Assembly (NCBI GenBank): GCA_964428175.1
Contig: CAYRXM010000004.1
Coordinates: 23,502 to 87,501, forward strand
Direction: 5' to 3'
Origin: CAYRXM01 sp964428175
GTDB lineage: Bacteria > Chloroflexota > Anaerolineae > JAFGEY01
Length of the DNA stretch: 64,000 nucleotides
Every line of letters begins with the position of its first letter. Position 1 is the stretch's first letter. Below, piece by piece: positions 62,913 to 64,000 of this stretch. The notes under the pieces were generated by a model that had not been told where the DNA came from, did not search any database, and saw only the letters and a list, made by a program, of their open reading frames with translations. The translations under genes and the position numbers were made by a program.

Positions 62913-64000
62913 CACATGAGAATCGAACGGGCCGTTGACCACAAACGCAGATTTGAGGTTGACGGCCTGTATTTTATTGCCCGAAACGACGATCCCATTT
63001 TTATCAAAGACCATCGCACAAATTGCCCTCCTATCGTCGTGATTCAAAATTTTAAACACATGCCCAACAGACGGCGCGACCCGTAATGCCAGCGAAAGCC
63101 GTTCGTCACAGTGTGGTACTGTTCCAGACAATGAAACGAGCATTAGAGAATCGAACACTTGTTGTTCGAGATCGCCAGCCCTGATATAATGTCGCTTGCC
63201 GCTGCTCAACTTGCGGCGGGAAACATAGTAACGAAACCTGTTCTTGGCCGTCGATCCAGTGCACCGGCTTTCTGTGTCGTCAGACCAAACCAGCCCCTTG
63301 AGCATGTAAACGTGCCGCCATGAAAAACCTGCATCATCGACATCCCGTTGAGACAACACATCTTGGACGCGGTTGAATGTTTCTTCGTCTACCAAGGGAG
63401 TGTGTGCGCCGGGATACTCATCGTCCCCCCACGAGACCCATCCAGCGTAAAAGTGGTTGTGAAAGATGCGCGACCACTGCGAAACATAAATTTTGGTATT
63501 GTTGGCATTGCAGATGCCGGTATCATGTGCAATGTTGGCCCACTGATCCAGGGTGTAATCGCCGGTTGAAAATAACTCAAATGCGTGGGCAATTTGCGGT
63601 CCCATCTTGCCATCAACCTCGACCCAGGCACGTCGCCCATCTTGCACATTTTTGTATCCGATGGGGGCGCGGCGCGGCCATCCGCCCTGTTGGGTCTTTT
63701 CGCGCATGCCTTTGATCGTTTCCTGGCGCAGATTATGCCTGTACCATTCGGCGACAGCTTCCAAAACGCCCTCCAGGAGCACGCCGGCCGGCGTCTCAGT
63801 ATCGATCTGCTCAGTGGCCGATTGGATGCGAATCCCGTTGTCTCGCAAAAGGGTTTTGTAAACGGCTGAATCTACCCGGTTACGAGCAAAGCGATCTAGC
63901 TTGTGAACCAAGACAATCTCAAAATGATCGTCCAGCGCATCGGCGATCATTTCCTGGAAGGCTGGTCGCTCGTCATTCTTGGCCGAGACGGTATCGCTGT
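62910..64000 (-). CDS. Large serine recombinase (integrase), N-terminus beyond window
   Basis: 363 codons visible, open at the right edge; the catalytic Ser lies outside the window. The resolvase domain shows 'KNDERPAFQEMIADALDD', 'VLVHKLDRFARNRVDS' and 'EGVLEAVAEWYRHNLRQETI'. A recombinase domain follows ('GGWPRRAPIGYKNV', 'HNHFYAGWVSW'). The zinc-ribbon region reads 'LVWSDDTESRCTGSTAKNR' and lacks the usual first CxxC, so it is degenerate. The TAG stop overlaps the 3' end of tRNA-Glu, implying attachment at the tRNA end. It probably drives integration of an element extending to the right. Confidence 0.88.
   Translation of the reverse strand, partial: SDTVSAKNDERPAFQEMIADALDDHFEIVLVHKLDRFARNRVDSAVYKTLLRDNGIRIQSATEQIDTETPAGVLLEGVLEAVAEWYRHNLRQETIKGMREKTQQGGWPRRAPIGYKNVQDGRRAWVEVDGKMGPQIAHAFELFSTGDYTLDQWANIAHDTGICNANNTKIYVSQWSRIFHNHFYAGWVSWGDDEYPGAHTPLVDEETFNRVQDVLSQRDVDDAGFSWRHVYMLKGLVWSDDTESRCTGSTAKNRFRYYVSRRKLSSGKRHYIRAGDLEQQVFDSLMLVSLSGTVPHCDERLSLALRVAPSVGHVFKILNHDDRRAICAMVFDKNGIVVSGNKIQAVNLKSAFVVNGPFDSHV

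Overview
The window is about 64 kb of GC-rich bacterial chromosome. I infer a member of the Chloroflexota, probably near Anaerolineae or Caldilineae. The grounds are Val/Glu/Lys-rich linkers in a solute-binding lipoprotein, Thr-Pro-rich linkers in cell-surface glycosidases, PQQ-repeat Ser/Thr kinases, zinc-ribbon AIM24 and SPFH proteins, a T-box in front of valS, and several families of short palindromic repeats. No 16S rRNA or other decisive marker is present. One run of 100 N (19141-19240) shows this is a scaffolded assembly.

Layout. (1) 1-3735: end of a metallo-beta-lactamase-fold hydrolase and three aldo/keto reductases, two with ferredoxin-like tails. (2) 3791-7951: ECF sigma factor, zinc-finger anti-sigma fused to a multi-span membrane domain, a second membrane protein, and an ABC-2 permease with its ATPase. 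(3) 7888-12998 (minus): exonuclease III, a membrane protein, NUDIX hydrolase, a pRiA4b ORF-3-like protein, a LarA-like protein and an HD hydrolase. (4) 13275-17927: two large surface glycosidase-like proteins. (5) 18011-26210 (minus): a complete peptide ABC transporter with two binding proteins. (6) 26444-32860 (minus): SpoU methyltransferase, an AIM24 protein and a 1453-residue hybrid histidine kinase. (7) 33002-37903: rplS behind a highly structured leader, a glutamine amidotransferase, a stand-alone double DHp-like protein, two FemAB-like transferases and a response regulator. (8) 37922-43101 (minus): a phospho-signalling cluster of FHA, J-domain/VWA, PP2C and PQQ-repeat kinase proteins. 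(9) 43422-47900: TM2 protein, coiled-coil plus SPFH pair, metallophosphoesterase lipoprotein, URO-D family protein. (10) 47925-50950: T-box regulated valS. (11) 52054-59392: a short candidate RNA, then nusA-rnpM-infB-rbfA-nrnA-truB-ribF. (12) 59577-62727 (minus): membrane protein, a broken ABM-domain gene, acetyltransferase, PfkB kinase and PlsC. (13) tRNA-Glu(CTC) directly abutted by a large serine recombinase that runs off the window, which marks the probable left edge of an integrated element.

The most interesting signals are: a promoter-terminator unit of about 68 nt whose transcript would carry a copy of the 16S rRNA anti-Shine-Dalgarno tail; the three-helix leader RNA before rplS; the J-domain/VWA-PP2C-kinase-FHA module; the kinase-less tandem DHp protein; and dispersed palindromic repeats that supply the last codons or stop codons of resident genes.
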